Shown here: piece by piece, positions 9,052-18,347 of the stretch
Position numbering within the stretch: position 1 is the first letter of the stretch
Layout of the letters: each line of letters begins with the position of its first letter
Source of the DNA: Spirosoma profusum
GTDB lineage: Bacteria > Bacteroidota > Bacteroidia > Cytophagales > Spirosomataceae
DNA length: 64,000 nt
Assembly (NCBI RefSeq): GCF_014699005.1
Contig: NZ_JACWZY010000028.1
Location: 1 to 64,000 of the forward strand
Reading direction: 5' to 3'
Translations under genes and position numbers: made by a program
The notes under the pieces: generated by a model
The model's database searches: none
What the model was told of the DNA's origin: nothing
The model's input: the letters and a program-made list of their open reading frames with translations, nothing else

Positions 9052-9546
9052 ATGAACTTTGACGATGAAGATGACGATGACAGCTTCATGGATTGGGATG
9101 GTTTCGATGAGGATTACGATCCCGAAGAAACCCGAGCCGAGATGGAAGCCGAAAATCGACGTATCAAAAACTTACCCATTCTGCGCAAAGCCAATGAGCT
9201 GATGGAACTCACACAAGCCATTGTGGAAACCATCAACAAAGAAGACGATGTGCTGATGATGCATGAGCAGATGCTAGCCAACGCCATGATGCTGGCTCCT
9301 AAAATTGTAGGCGCTGAGGGCGGAGATTTGTATACGCTGCGGATGGAAAATGCTGTCATTATCAAAATGCACGCCCGCGAATTGCTGGCACAAACATCGT
9401 ACTGCAAAGCCGAAAAACTAGCTACTCCCGCATATCTGAACGTACTGCGCGATGAAATCGAACAGTTCAGGCTTTTATTTGTGGAATGGGTAAACAACTT
9501 CGACAAAAATAACGACGCTCCCGACGACTGGGGATTATTTTACTGA
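9052..9546 (+). CDS. Acidic unknown protein
   Basis: This 164-residue protein has a very acidic N-terminus (residues 1-40, MNFDDEDDDD...DPEETRAEMEAE) and a largely helical remainder with segments such as ANELMELTQAIVETINKEDD. It has no signal peptide or membrane segment, and I recognise no domain. The pattern of a disordered acidic tail and a helical bundle suggests a soluble adaptor-like protein, which is only inference. The start was set at 9052 because the candidate promoter overlaps the longer version that begins at 9001. A terminator hairpin follows 31 bp after the stop, so it is a single-gene unit. Confidence 0.7.
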   Translation: MNFDDEDDDDSFMDWDGFDEDYDPEETRAEMEAENRRIKNLPILRKANELMELTQAIVETINKEDDVLMMHEQMLANAMMLAPKIVGAEGGDLYTLRMENAVIIKMHARELLAQTSYCKAEKLATPAYLNVLRDEIEQFRLLFVEWVNNFDKNNDAPDDWGLFY

Positions 9547-9577
9547 TTCTGCCCCTTATTTACTGGAAATCACTAGG

Positions 9578-9606
9578 AGCCTGTGCCAAACACAGGCTGA
9601 TTTTTT
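9578..9606 (+). terminator. Rho-independent terminator
   Basis: Perfect 8-bp stem AGCCTGTG/CACAGGCT with a 5-nt loop, followed by GA and six T. Confidence 0.85.
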
Positions 9607-9617
9607 GTATGATGGCT

Positions 9618-9740
9618 TTCTGTCATGCTGAGGTACGAATTGGACCACCGAAGCGGCAGCTTAATGTATCATTACGCTTAAGTCAGGAATCTTTAAGATG
9701 CCACTTCGGCGGTCCGAATCGTAGCTCAGCATGACAGAAA
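9618..9740. repeat. TGTCATGCTGAGG hairpin repeat, copy 1 (divergent)
   Basis: Long imperfect inverted repeat of about 47-nt arms, beginning TTCTGTCATGCTGAG and ending CTCAGCATGACAGAA. The inner arm differs from other copies (a GGACCACCGAAG segment instead of ACGAAGCATC) but is still self-complementary, with matching changes in both arms. Together with the terminator at 9578-9606 it fills most of the gap 9547-9873; I see nothing else there. Confidence 0.8.
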
Positions 9741-9873
9741 ACTCCATAAGCAGCTTCTCAACTGTAATTACAATTCATCCATCATTTTCCTCAATTCATA
9801 CGGTATATTTTGCGGTTGGCAACTGACTGGCACAGGCTTTCGGGGCTGTCGGCGTTAACTTGTCCTGTACACT

Positions 9874-10959
9874 ATGATTTCGTTTTTTCTCAAGCGGCCA
9901 GCTTTTTTCTCTACGTACGAATGGTGGTATCATCTGCTGCTGATGCCGGTACTGTTTCCGCTGGGTAATTACTACTTTATTGGTGCGCGATATTTTAATG
10001 AACCACTGGTATTTGCCGTCGGAACAAGCATTATATTCGGACTCTACTGGCTGTCTGTCATTGTACTTACAGTTGCAGTACGTTGGGTAATTGCCCGCTT
10101 CCCCGATGTTCGTCAGGCGTTGCCGCGCACGCTCACGATGCTCCTGCTGGTAGGCGCACTCACAATTGTTCTGGCTATTTTCGATGTCTGGATTTACAGT
10201 ATTTTCCCGCTAACAGGTGTCACGTTCAACTGGGATGCCGTTCGGCCAATCTGGGTGCTGGGCCTGTTGTTCGATCTGTTTCTCTGCATCGCGCTCTCGA
10301 TGTTTTATACGTATGCGCAGTGGAAAAACCATGTGACCGAAAATGAGCAATTGAAACGAATGGCACTTCAGCATCAGTTCGATCGGTTGAAAGGGCAGCT
10401 TAATCCTCATTTTCTGTTCAATAGCCTGAACTCGCTTTCCTCACTCATCAGCGAAGATCCGGCGAAGGCCGAGCGATTCGTGGATGATTTAGCCAAAGTT
10501 TATCGCTATATGCTTCAGGCGGGCAAGAACCCCATCGGTGGAAATGAGCTTGTTACGTTGCAGGCCGAAATGGATTTTGTTGCCGTTTATATTAATCTGC
10601 TTCGCATTCGCTACGGTGATAATCTACAAGTGGAGCAACGTATCGATGCGTTATTTCTGAATTATCAGTTGCCTCCGCTTAGCGTACAGATTCTCATCGA
10701 CAACGCGATTAAACATAACATTATGCTGTCTGATAAGCCGTTAACCATTAGTATACACACCACTGCCTTTGGGCAATTACGTATTGAAAATAATTTGCAA
10801 CGAAAGAATTTACGGGTTGAAACCCGACAGTCGGAACTGTCGAATCTGACTGCCAAATACCAACTGTTGACCGAGGAGCCTGTAGCGATTCAGGAGACCT
10901 CAGCTCGTTTCGTTATTACGTTGCCTTTATTTCATACCCCGCCCGCCAAACGTCTCTAA
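9874..10959 (+). CDS. LytS-type sensor histidine kinase 1
   Basis: The protein has 361 residues. The N-terminal half holds four predicted membrane helices (about residues 15-150) with no extracellular sensor domain of note. It is followed by a His_kinase (PF06580-type) dimerisation segment with phospho-acceptor His179 in QLNPHFLFNSLNSLSS and a GHKL ATPase part with DNAIKHN. It lacks an adjacent regulator of its own: the next gene is a second kinase of the same type and then a LytTR regulator. The two kinases probably arose by duplication and may both feed that regulator, perhaps as a heterodimer. The ligand is unknown. Confidence 0.85.
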   Translation: MISFFLKRPAFFSTYEWWYHLLLMPVLFPLGNYYFIGARYFNEPLVFAVGTSIIFGLYWLSVIVLTVAVRWVIARFPDVRQALPRTLTMLLLVGALTIVLAIFDVWIYSIFPLTGVTFNWDAVRPIWVLGLLFDLFLCIALSMFYTYAQWKNHVTENEQLKRMALQHQFDRLKGQLNPHFLFNSLNSLSSLISEDPAKAERFVDDLAKVYRYMLQAGKNPIGGNELVTLQAEMDFVAVYINLLRIRYGDNLQVEQRIDALFLNYQLPPLSVQILIDNAIKHNIMLSDKPLTISIHTTAFGQLRIENNLQRKNLRVETRQSELSNLTAKYQLLTEEPVAIQETSARFVITLPLFHTPPAKRL

Positions 10960-11098
10960 ACAACTCAGGTATGATTTTATGCAGAAGGAACCTTGTATAG
11001 TGCATTTCGGGAAGGATTCAAGTGCAGGCCCCGATGTTTGTTTGTTAATTGGCAGTACGTTAGACCTATAAGGGCTGTTTCTGATTTAATAACGTAGC

Positions 11099-12217
11099 AT
11101 GAATAAATTTATAACCATAGTCAACAACCAAATGCCTCGAGTCGGGCTGAGTTCGCTTCGGACGCAGACGCTGTGGCATTTTTTGCTGTTGTTTCCGTGG
11201 TTTATTCCCCTCATTACGTACTGGGCCATTGGGCCGTCGTATATCGAAAGCTTCCAGACGTTCATTACCGCAACGGTGCTTAATCTGACCATTGCCGCTA
11301 CGTGCCTTGTTACGCTCGACCTATTAACCCAGGCCATCATCCGCCGATACCCGAACTACGGACAGACCTGGCCGCGTGTGCGCCGGTTGCTGTTGGTATT
11401 TATGCTGGTGACACCGTTATTTATTTTCGGTACGTTGCTCTGCTACGACTGGTTCCATTTGTTCAATTATACGTTTGATTCATCGAATACTTACCTGATT
11501 CTTATGATTAACATAGGTGCAAATCTGCTGTCGGTAGGGATTGATGAAACGACGTATTCACTGGGAAAATGGCGCGAAAATGCCATCGAACGCGAACAAT
11601 TAAAGAAGGTGAATTTGCAGAGCCAACTGGCTAGTCTGAAAAGCCAGGTAAATCCGCACTTTCTGTTCAACAGCCTGAATTCGCTTTCGTCGCTCATTGC
11701 CGATGAACCCGAACAAGCCGAGCAGTTTGTGGATGAAATGTCGAAAGTGTATCGGTATCTGCTTCAGACCAACGAAAGTGAACTCACTACGTTGTCCACC
11801 GAGCTGTCGTTTATTGATTCGTATTATCACCTGCTTAAGACTCGCTATCGGGCCGGTATCCGGTTGGAAGTCGATATTCCGGCTGATTATCAGTCCTATC
11901 TGCTACCGCCACTGACTTTGCAGATGCTGGTTGAAAACGCCGTAAAACACAACGTAATCAGTGCCAGTAAACCCCTGATGCTCGAAATTCGGGCCGTACC
12001 CGATGAATATTCTTCGGTTCATACGTATCAGGCAGGTCAGTTAATCGTCCGAAACAACCTACAGCGAAAGAGTGGAACGGGCGTCCTGTCGAATCATGTC
12101 GGTTTAAGCAACATTGCCGCCAAGTATCAATTGCTGGCCAAAACAGAGCCGTCGGTACGTGACGACGACGGCTATTTTACCGTTATTTTACCATTATTAA
12201 TGCCACAGAAAGCATGA
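11099..12217 (+). CDS. LytS-type sensor histidine kinase 2
   Basis: A 372-residue paralogue of the kinase just upstream. It has four predicted membrane helices in residues 25-155, phospho-acceptor His187 in VNPHFLFNSLNSLSS and the ATP-binding N-box VENAVKHN. Its stop overlaps the start of the LytTR regulator by 4 bp (ATGA), so it is the cognate kinase by position. The C-terminal ATPase region is short, as is usual for this class, and ends with a DGYFTVILPL segment. The 139 bp to the first kinase gene hold no clear terminator, so all three genes may be one transcript. Confidence 0.88.
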   Translation: MNKFITIVNNQMPRVGLSSLRTQTLWHFLLLFPWFIPLITYWAIGPSYIESFQTFITATVLNLTIAATCLVTLDLLTQAIIRRYPNYGQTWPRVRRLLLVFMLVTPLFIFGTLLCYDWFHLFNYTFDSSNTYLILMINIGANLLSVGIDETTYSLGKWRENAIEREQLKKVNLQSQLASLKSQVNPHFLFNSLNSLSSLIADEPEQAEQFVDEMSKVYRYLLQTNESELTTLSTELSFIDSYYHLLKTRYRAGIRLEVDIPADYQSYLLPPLTLQMLVENAVKHNVISASKPLMLEIRAVPDEYSSVHTYQAGQLIVRNNLQRKSGTGVLSNHVGLSNIAAKYQLLAKTEPSVRDDDGYFTVILPLLMPQKA

Positions 12218-13005
12218 ATGTTCTCATTATTGAAGACGAAGACCTGGCCGTTCGCAAACTGCGTAAATTAGTCAATGAAGTAGATCCATCGCTGTCGATT
12301 GAAGGGGTTACGGCTAGTATCGAAGAATCGGTCAACTGGTTGCAGACAAATCCCACACCCAGCCTTATTTTCATGGATATTGAACTGGCCGATGGTCAGA
12401 GTTTCGAAATATTTGAACAGGTTGAGGTAAAAAGTACGGTTATTTTTACGACGTCCTACGACGAATATGCGTTGCAGGCCTTCAAGGTCAATAGTATCGA
12501 TTACCTGCTGAAACCCATCCAGAAAGAAGATTTACAACGTAGCCTGAAGAAATTTTACGATTTACGGAGTCAATCACAATCGGAGGAGGCTGCTACGTCG
12601 GGAGGCCAGTCGCTGAATTTGGACAAGCTGCTTCGCGAACTGCAAATCCAGAATCAGCCTAAAGAATACCGCAAGCGTTTTCTGGTACGGCAGGGGCAAC
12701 GGCTATTGTCAGTCGAGACGGGTGAGATTGCGTATTTCTATACGGATGAGCGGTTTAGCTTTTTTCGAACGCACACCAATCAGAAATTTCTGGTCGATTA
12801 TACCCTCGATGAGTTGGCCGATGCTCTGAATCCAGACCAGTTTTATCGCATCAACCGGGGGATGTTGGTTACCCATAAAGCCGTCGACCAGATGCAGCCG
12901 TATTTCGGTAATCGTCTGGCACTTACGCTACGTCCGACGTTCGATAAGGAAGCGATTGTGAGCCGCGAAAAGTTGAGCGAATTCAAAAAATGGATGGGTA
13001 AATAA
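12214..13005 (+). CDS. LytTR-family response regulator
   Basis: The 263-residue protein has an N-terminal receiver domain with acidic pocket E7-D8-E9-D10 and phospho-acceptor Asp55 in FMDIELADGQ, and the T/Y and K switch residues (TTSYDEYALQAF, LLKPI). A C-terminal LytTR DNA-binding domain follows (about residues 150-260: RFLVRQGQRLLSVETGEIAYFY and FYRINRGMLV). It receives the phosphate from the upstream LytS-type kinase, whose gene it overlaps by 4 bp. Such regulators bind pairs of direct repeats upstream of target genes; the downstream SprB-repeat gene is a possible target by position only. Confidence 0.9.
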   Translation: MNVLIIEDEDLAVRKLRKLVNEVDPSLSIEGVTASIEESVNWLQTNPTPSLIFMDIELADGQSFEIFEQVEVKSTVIFTTSYDEYALQAFKVNSIDYLLKPIQKEDLQRSLKKFYDLRSQSQSEEAATSGGQSLNLDKLLRELQIQNQPKEYRKRFLVRQGQRLLSVETGEIAYFYTDERFSFFRTHTNQKFLVDYTLDELADALNPDQFYRINRGMLVTHKAVDQMQPYFGNRLALTLRPTFDKEAIVSREKLSEFKKWMGK

Positions 13006-13107
13006 ATGGCGTTTAAACCGATTAATAAACAAATGGGTCTACTGCTGTGGTAGCCAGCTAATAAGAAAGCGTACCGGCAATTGAGCGATTTTCGTAAATT
13101 AACTGAT

Positions 13108-13115
13108 TATCTTTG
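13108..13115 (+). promoter_or_regulatory. Candidate -7 box for the SprB-repeat gene
   Basis: TATCTTTG is an exact TAnnTTTG match 25 bp before ATG 13141. The nearest upstream TTG (13081-13083) gives a 24-nt spacer, longer than usual. Confidence 0.45.
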
Positions 13116-13140
13116 CTTGATTTGACGTAGTAGCTTGTAT

Positions 13141-15510
13141 ATGGACGTTCGTTTACACTCAGTTATTTGGTTTTTCAGACACGTATTGGTTTGTATAGTG
13201 GCCACCATAAGCGTCACTTCGGTTGCCTGGGCTACGGATGCCGCAGATCCGCAAGCGCCTACTGCCCTGGGGATTACGGTGGGCGCATCGCCGGTTTGTC
13301 CGGGTACTACGGTCGCCCTGACCGCGACGGAATGTCCGACTAACGGAGCACTACGTTGGTCGACCGGGCAGACAACGACCGCCATCAACGTAGCACCCAC
13401 CCAAACAACGGTTTATTCATTAAGCTGTTTAGTTTCCGTAACAACAGTAGAAACCCGCACCGTAACTGTTCCGGTCAGCTCGACCGGCAGTAGCTCTACG
13501 GCCACGAGTTCTACCGCAGTCAGTACGTCTGTTGTTACCACAACCAACGTAACGACGAATACAACGACAGCTCAAGCTACGGTTCAGGTACATCCGGGCA
13601 TTGTACTGAATTCGTCGATCACGAACGTCTCCTGCAACAATGCCAAAGATGGCAACGTATTATTTACTCCATCGGGCGGTTCGGGTGGTTATCAGTTCCA
13701 ATTCAATAACATGCCTCTGCAAGCAAGTAACCAGTATGGCAACTTGATAGCAGGTACTTACCCGGTTACCGTCCGAGACTCCCGAGGGTGTACACTCCAA
13801 AGTACCGTTCAGGTAACTCAGCCTCCAGCCCTGGCCCTCAGTCTTACGGTAGTAGGCACTAAATGTACGGGTGGGAGTGATGGCGGAATCATTGCGGTTG
13901 CATCGGGCGGCAATGGTGGATATCGCTATTTTCTGAATGGTGGTACCCTACAGCTAACCGGCACATTTGTCGATTTAAAGGCGAATGCGACTTACAGCCT
14001 TGGAGTCAGTGACAGGAATGGCTGTGTGTTTTTTCAGGACGTAAAGGTTGGCGCTCCCAACGCGATAGAGGTTAAACTGACCCCGCAACTCACCCGCTGT
14101 ACGGGTACGACTGATGGCAGCGTATCGGTAGTTGTCACCGGCGGAACGGCTCCATATCAGTATCAGTTGGGAGGTGGTGCTTTTCAGACAGGTGCACAGT
14201 TTACCGGGTTGTCGGCCAAAGCGTACGACGTTACCATTCGTGACGCCAACGGTTGTTTAACAACCCAACCGTTTACCATTGGGCAACCTAGTCCATTGCA
14301 ACTAACCGCTACGTCGAAACAGGTAAACTGTTTCGGTCCCACAAGTGGCACCATTGCAGTAACTCCTTCGGGCGGAACCGGTGCTGTTACGTATCAGCTT
14401 ACGTCGACCAAAGTCTCTCAAACCAGTAATGTATTTACGGGTGTCGGCGTTGGCGATTATACAGTTGTCGGAACGGATGCCAACGGCTGTACGAGTCTTG
14501 TGTCAGTTACGGTTACGCAAGCGGAAGTATTGAAGGTACAGGCGACTCCAGTTCCCGCTACGTGCTGTGTTTGTCCTACGGGGGCCGTAAACCTGATAAG
14601 TTCGGGCGGCAGTGGCATACTACGTCAGTTTCAGGTTGCTGGTCAGCCTTATCAGGTTGGTAGTCAGATCGGTGGCCTTCGCCCGAATTCATATTTATTA
14701 CGGGTTATCGACGAAGCGGGCTGTACCGACTCTGTAAGGGCGGTCGTAACCGATGGACAGGCACTGACGCTCTCAGTGGCGAGCGTCAAGGATATTGTAT
14801 GTAAAGGCAACACCGATGGCGAGGCAACCGTACAGATTGCCGGAGGGAAAAAGCCGTTTACGTATTACTGGACGACCGAACGGAAAGATACCCTGAAAAC
14901 CTATACACCGTCACAAGCGAGCTTGTCTGAAGGTACGTATACGGTGAGTGTTGTTGATAGCAATCGATGCACGACCAGTACGGCGTTTGTCAATGTGAAA
15001 GCACTTTTTCTGGTACCAACTAAACCAGTGTTAGCACAGTCTGGCGGTACGTTGAACGTTGTTGAACCGCCTGCCGGGATTCAGTGGTACGTCCGCAACG
15101 GCACCGACCCTGGAACGGCTGTCCCGAATGCAACAAGCTCAACGCTAACGCCGTTTGCGAGTGGGTCGTACTACGTTATTGTGACCAACACTGGCGGCTG
15201 CGCTTCTCCACCATCCGATGTTATCACGTTTGTATTAACTGCCCCAGAGCCAGATGCTGGCCTGTCCGTGCGAGTCGTTCCTAATCCAATAGTTGACCGT
15301 TTACGACTGGAAATTGAACAAGTTGAGCGGTCAGCGGTGCAGGTACAGTTGCTCGATGCGACCGGACGGACGATACGTGCCTATGAAATTCCGGCCTTTA
15401 CGGGTAAAAAACAGGCCGAATGGCCTATGAGCGGCATCACTACCGGAACATATCTGCTGAAAGTAAATGCTGACTCGCGCCAATCAGTGCTACGTGTGCT
15501 TGTGCAATAG
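13141..15510 (+). CDS. SprB-repeat surface protein with T9SS sorting domain
   Basis: The 789-residue protein has a signal peptide (ending near SVAWAT), a PKD/Ig-like segment with WSTGQTTT, a Thr/Ser-rich linker (residues 105-145), and six SprB-type repeats, each starting with a Cys-x5-DG-like motif (for example SCNNAKDG, KCTGGSDG, RCTGTTDG, VCKGNTDG) and ending with DxxGC. The C-terminal 80 residues (VVPNPIVDRLRLEI...GTYLLKV) are a type A T9SS sorting domain, so it is exported by type IX secretion and attached to or released from the cell surface. SprB is the gliding adhesin of Flavobacterium; this is a much smaller relative. The start is ATG 13141 rather than the TTG two codons before. Confidence 0.88.
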   Translation: MDVRLHSVIWFFRHVLVCIVATISVTSVAWATDAADPQAPTALGITVGASPVCPGTTVALTATECPTNGALRWSTGQTTTAINVAPTQTTVYSLSCLVSVTTVETRTVTVPVSSTGSSSTATSSTAVSTSVVTTTNVTTNTTTAQATVQVHPGIVLNSSITNVSCNNAKDGNVLFTPSGGSGGYQFQFNNMPLQASNQYGNLIAGTYPVTVRDSRGCTLQSTVQVTQPPALALSLTVVGTKCTGGSDGGIIAVASGGNGGYRYFLNGGTLQLTGTFVDLKANATYSLGVSDRNGCVFFQDVKVGAPNAIEVKLTPQLTRCTGTTDGSVSVVVTGGTAPYQYQLGGGAFQTGAQFTGLSAKAYDVTIRDANGCLTTQPFTIGQPSPLQLTATSKQVNCFGPTSGTIAVTPSGGTGAVTYQLTSTKVSQTSNVFTGVGVGDYTVVGTDANGCTSLVSVTVTQAEVLKVQATPVPATCCVCPTGAVNLISSGGSGILRQFQVAGQPYQVGSQIGGLRPNSYLLRVIDEAGCTDSVRAVVTDGQALTLSVASVKDIVCKGNTDGEATVQIAGGKKPFTYYWTTERKDTLKTYTPSQASLSEGTYTVSVVDSNRCTTSTAFVNVKALFLVPTKPVLAQSGGTLNVVEPPAGIQWYVRNGTDPGTAVPNATSSTLTPFASGSYYVIVTNTGGCASPPSDVITFVLTAPEPDAGLSVRVVPNPIVDRLRLEIEQVERSAVQVQLLDATGRTIRAYEIPAFTGKKQAEWPMSGITTGTYLLKVNADSRQSVLRVLVQ

Positions 15511-15516
15511 ATAACG

Positions 15517-15639
15517 CAAACTCAATTGAGGGTTTTGTCATGCTGAGGCACGAAGCATCTTAAGGTTTCCAAATAAGCTGGTAAGGATGCTTTAAGATGC
15601 TTCGTGCCTCAGCATGACAAAACCCTCAATTGAGTTTTG
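15517..15639. repeat. TGTCATGCTGAGG hairpin repeat, copy 2
   Basis: Nearly perfect inverted repeat with arms of about 46 nt, core TGTCATGCTGAGGCACGAAG. The outer 15 nt of each arm (CTCAATTGAGGG) are found only in this copy but are still complementary. It fills the gap between the convergent SprB-repeat and S9 peptidase genes. Confidence 0.9.
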
Positions 15640-15660
15640 TTAATCGGAACTTGGAATAAC

Positions 15661-18102
15661 TTAGAGTCTTTCCTCAAAAAGCTTCAGTATCCGTTTGTAT
15701 TCATCCATCCAACTAGTGGGCTCCACAAATCCGTGGTCTTCGACGGGGTAAGATGCTACTTCCCAGTTTTCTTTACGGAGTTCGATGAGCCGTTGCAACA
15801 GTCGAACCGTGTCCTGATAATGCACATTAACATCCACCATCCCGTGGCAGATGAGTAAATGCCCTTTTAAGCCTTCCGCAAAATAGATTGGCGATGAACG
15901 ACGGTACGAGAGCGAATCATTTTGCGGTTCGTTGAGAATATTGGCGGTATATGGGTGATTGTAAGCGGCCCAGTCGGTTACGGGACGTAGCGCGGCTCCA
16001 GCTTTAAACACGTCGGGGGTGGTAAACATGGCCATCAACGTAATGAAGCCGCCGTAGGAACCGCCATAAATTCCAATTCGATTGGCATCGACTCCCTGCG
16101 TCTGAACGAGCCATTTCGCAGCGTCTATGTGGTCTTCTAAATCTTTGCCGCCCATGAATCGATAAATGCCGGTGCGCCAGTCGCGCCCGTAGCCAGAACT
16201 GGCCCGGTAGTCGATATCGAGAACCGTGTAGCCTTTGTCGGCCAGGAGGTTATGGAACATATACTCGCGGAAATACTGGCTCCACCATTTGTGGGCATTC
16301 TGTAAATAACCCGCTCCATGCACAAACACAACACTCTTCCCCGATGGCCGCTGCGGTTTATAAAGTCGGGCATAGATTTGCTGACCATCGCGGGAAGGAA
16401 TCGTCACCAGCGTTGGTTCCCGCCAGCTGTACTTTTTAAAAGCATCCGTCAGCGATTCCGTTAGCTTAATTGGCGCACTAGCTACTGCCGTTTTAGATTT
16501 GCTATTGACTGTCGACTGAGGACTGACGACTCCCACATACAACTCCCACGGCTGAGTGCTGGCCGAATACCGAATCGCCATACGGGTTTCATCGGGCGAT
16601 AGTGTTACCTCATTTGCGCCCGTCATGGTCGTTAAGCGAACCCGCTCACCTCCATTAACCGACATCCGATAATAATGCTGTTCGCCCGGATGAACCTCGT
16701 TGGTTTGCATGAAAAAGTGGGTTTTATCTTTCGACAATACCACCTGCTGCACTTCGAACTTGCCCTTCGTTAACTGCTTTTTCTCGCCTGTCAGTACGTT
16801 AACCGTGTAAATATGTGAATAGCCATCGGCCTCCGATTGAAACCAGATCGTCTGATTATCAGCCAGAAAATTCATAGTTCCCGGCGCATTCAATCCGCCG
16901 ATATTCGGGCCGCCGATCCAGGCGTCATCGTGCTGACGGTCAAGTATAGAAAGTTTCAGCGTTTCGGGGTCGAAGCGCATAATCCAGCGGTCTTTGTTAT
17001 CCAGCGAACGAACCACTACCACGCACAACTTCCCATCATCAGACCACATAGGGCCATTGACGACCACCGACCGCATTTTTTTCGACGTATCAGCCTTCGA
17101 CGTAGCACTTGTCGTCAGATAGGCCGGTTTATCGGAAATCCCCGGAATATCTTTAACCGGCACCAGCCGAACGGTATCTTTTGCTACGTCGTAAATAAAA
17201 AACTCATGCGTAGCCAGTGGAGCGCCTACTTTGGTTCGGGCCGGAATATCTTCAGTATAACCCGATTCCGTTACGTAGTTGGGCACCTGCGCCGTTTTGG
17301 CCCCCGTCGGATTTTTCGCCAGCCGATACGTAATGAAACGCCCGTCGGGGCTAACCTGCGGATTGAATAAGCGCTTGTCGTCCAGATAGATTTCTTTGGC
17401 TCGTTTGGGTTTATTGGCTTTCGTGATACGTTCGCCTTCGTCTTTTTTCTCTTTCCGTTCTTTCAAAATCGACGATAACTTCAACTGATCCTGTTTGAGG
17501 AATTTCTCCTCATCGGTGAGCTTTGGTTCAGCTTTTTTTGTGCCAGACCGGAAATCGGTGAGTTGGTTAAGTTCGCCCGTACTGAGATTGATACTGAACA
17601 AATTTTCGCTACGTCGGAAAATTACGCGCTGCTCATCACCCGAAAAAACGGGGTCGCTTTCGGTCTCGACAGTATTGGTCAACTGGCGAATTCGACCGGT
17701 TTTAACATCAATCCAGAATAAATCGCCTTGTCGGTCGAATAGTCGTTGCGTCCGGGTCCGGTTGTAGGCTTCTATGGGAGCCGTCGGCAAGGCGCTACGT
17801 TCGGCGGGACTCACTTTAACAGGTTTCGATGGTACGAGCGCGTTACTACGTGCTGGCCGTGTAAATGTCACTTTATAAAGCGAATCGCTTTTGGTTTTTT
17901 CGGGATTCCAGTTGAAATAAAGCGTTTGCGAATCATCGGACCAGAACGGATTGGTTGGCGACGTACCAATCCAATCCTTTGGGTCCTGCATAATCATTTC
18001 GACGGTGAGGGCCGACGTATTGGTGGACGTAGTACCGGGTGATGATTGAGCCAGTGCCGACGTAGCAATCAGGGCAAACGACCAGCTGAAGAGGTGGCGC
18101 AT
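15661..18102 (-). CDS. Exported S9-family prolyl oligopeptidase / DPP-type peptidase
   Basis: The 813-residue protein has a signal peptide (residues 1-19, ending ALAQ), an N-terminal beta-propeller with TolB/WD40-like repeats (FSGDEQRVIF, LSPDETRMAI), and a C-terminal alpha/beta-hydrolase domain. The triad is readable: nucleophile Ser about residue 682 in GGSYGG, Asp in HGMVDVNVHYQDT, and His in EDHGFVEP. It should act in the periplasm, removing or cutting short peptides. Within the propeller, just before KTAVASAPIK, the bases 16501-16532 match an intergenic repeat family (GACTGTCGACT) and code for the extra peptide SPQSTVNSKSK. The gene is single and convergent with the SprB-repeat gene. Confidence 0.9.
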   Translation of the reverse strand: MRHLFSWSFALIATSALAQSSPGTTSTNTSALTVEMIMQDPKDWIGTSPTNPFWSDDSQTLYFNWNPEKTKSDSLYKVTFTRPARSNALVPSKPVKVSPAERSALPTAPIEAYNRTRTQRLFDRQGDLFWIDVKTGRIRQLTNTVETESDPVFSGDEQRVIFRRSENLFSINLSTGELNQLTDFRSGTKKAEPKLTDEEKFLKQDQLKLSSILKERKEKKDEGERITKANKPKRAKEIYLDDKRLFNPQVSPDGRFITYRLAKNPTGAKTAQVPNYVTESGYTEDIPARTKVGAPLATHEFFIYDVAKDTVRLVPVKDIPGISDKPAYLTTSATSKADTSKKMRSVVVNGPMWSDDGKLCVVVVRSLDNKDRWIMRFDPETLKLSILDRQHDDAWIGGPNIGGLNAPGTMNFLADNQTIWFQSEADGYSHIYTVNVLTGEKKQLTKGKFEVQQVVLSKDKTHFFMQTNEVHPGEQHYYRMSVNGGERVRLTTMTGANEVTLSPDETRMAIRYSASTQPWELYVGVVSPQSTVNSKSKTAVASAPIKLTESLTDAFKKYSWREPTLVTIPSRDGQQIYARLYKPQRPSGKSVVFVHGAGYLQNAHKWWSQYFREYMFHNLLADKGYTVLDIDYRASSGYGRDWRTGIYRFMGGKDLEDHIDAAKWLVQTQGVDANRIGIYGGSYGGFITLMAMFTTPDVFKAGAALRPVTDWAAYNHPYTANILNEPQNDSLSYRRSSPIYFAEGLKGHLLICHGMVDVNVHYQDTVRLLQRLIELRKENWEVASYPVEDHGFVEPTSWMDEYKRILKLFEERL
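16501..16532. repeat. AGTCGATAGTC-type repeat segment inside the S9 peptidase gene
   Basis: The segment TTGACTGTCGACTGAGGACT is close to intergenic repeats at 48554-48637, 53870-53977 and 55356-55400 (shared 11-mer GACTGTCGACT with the first). Here it is in frame and adds about 10 residues to a propeller loop. Confidence 0.55.
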
Positions 18103-18171
18103 ATAAAGACGAAGTGAATGAAATGGATGAAACCGGAAATTAGGAAGAAATGGCCGAAAACCTTACTTTTT

Positions 18172-18214
18172 AGCATAAAACGGCTGTCAATTGCGTCAGT
18201 ATGCGTTTTATGCT
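18172..18214. promoter_or_regulatory. Inverted repeat in a divergent intergenic region
   Basis: Perfect 11-bp arms AGCATAAAACG (18172-18182) and CGTTTTATGCT (18204-18214) are 21 nt apart, between the divergent S9 peptidase and YciI genes. It could be an operator or a weak hairpin; nothing else is evident in the 245-bp gap. Confidence 0.35.
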
Positions 18215-18347
18215 TTTAGGCTGGCTTACTTTGGTGTCGATTGACCCAGTTATTTATACGACGTCTAAAGGAGTAATAACCTTAGCGGAGGCATAGGTTT
18301 ATGTTGCCGAAAGATAGTATCTTGCCCAACTAAACTTAACCTGACTG

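Noticed and set aside
18226..18233. TTACTTTG before the YciI gene as a -7 box
   Set aside because: No TTTG or TTG is found 19-21 nt upstream, and the start would be 115 bp away; too weak.
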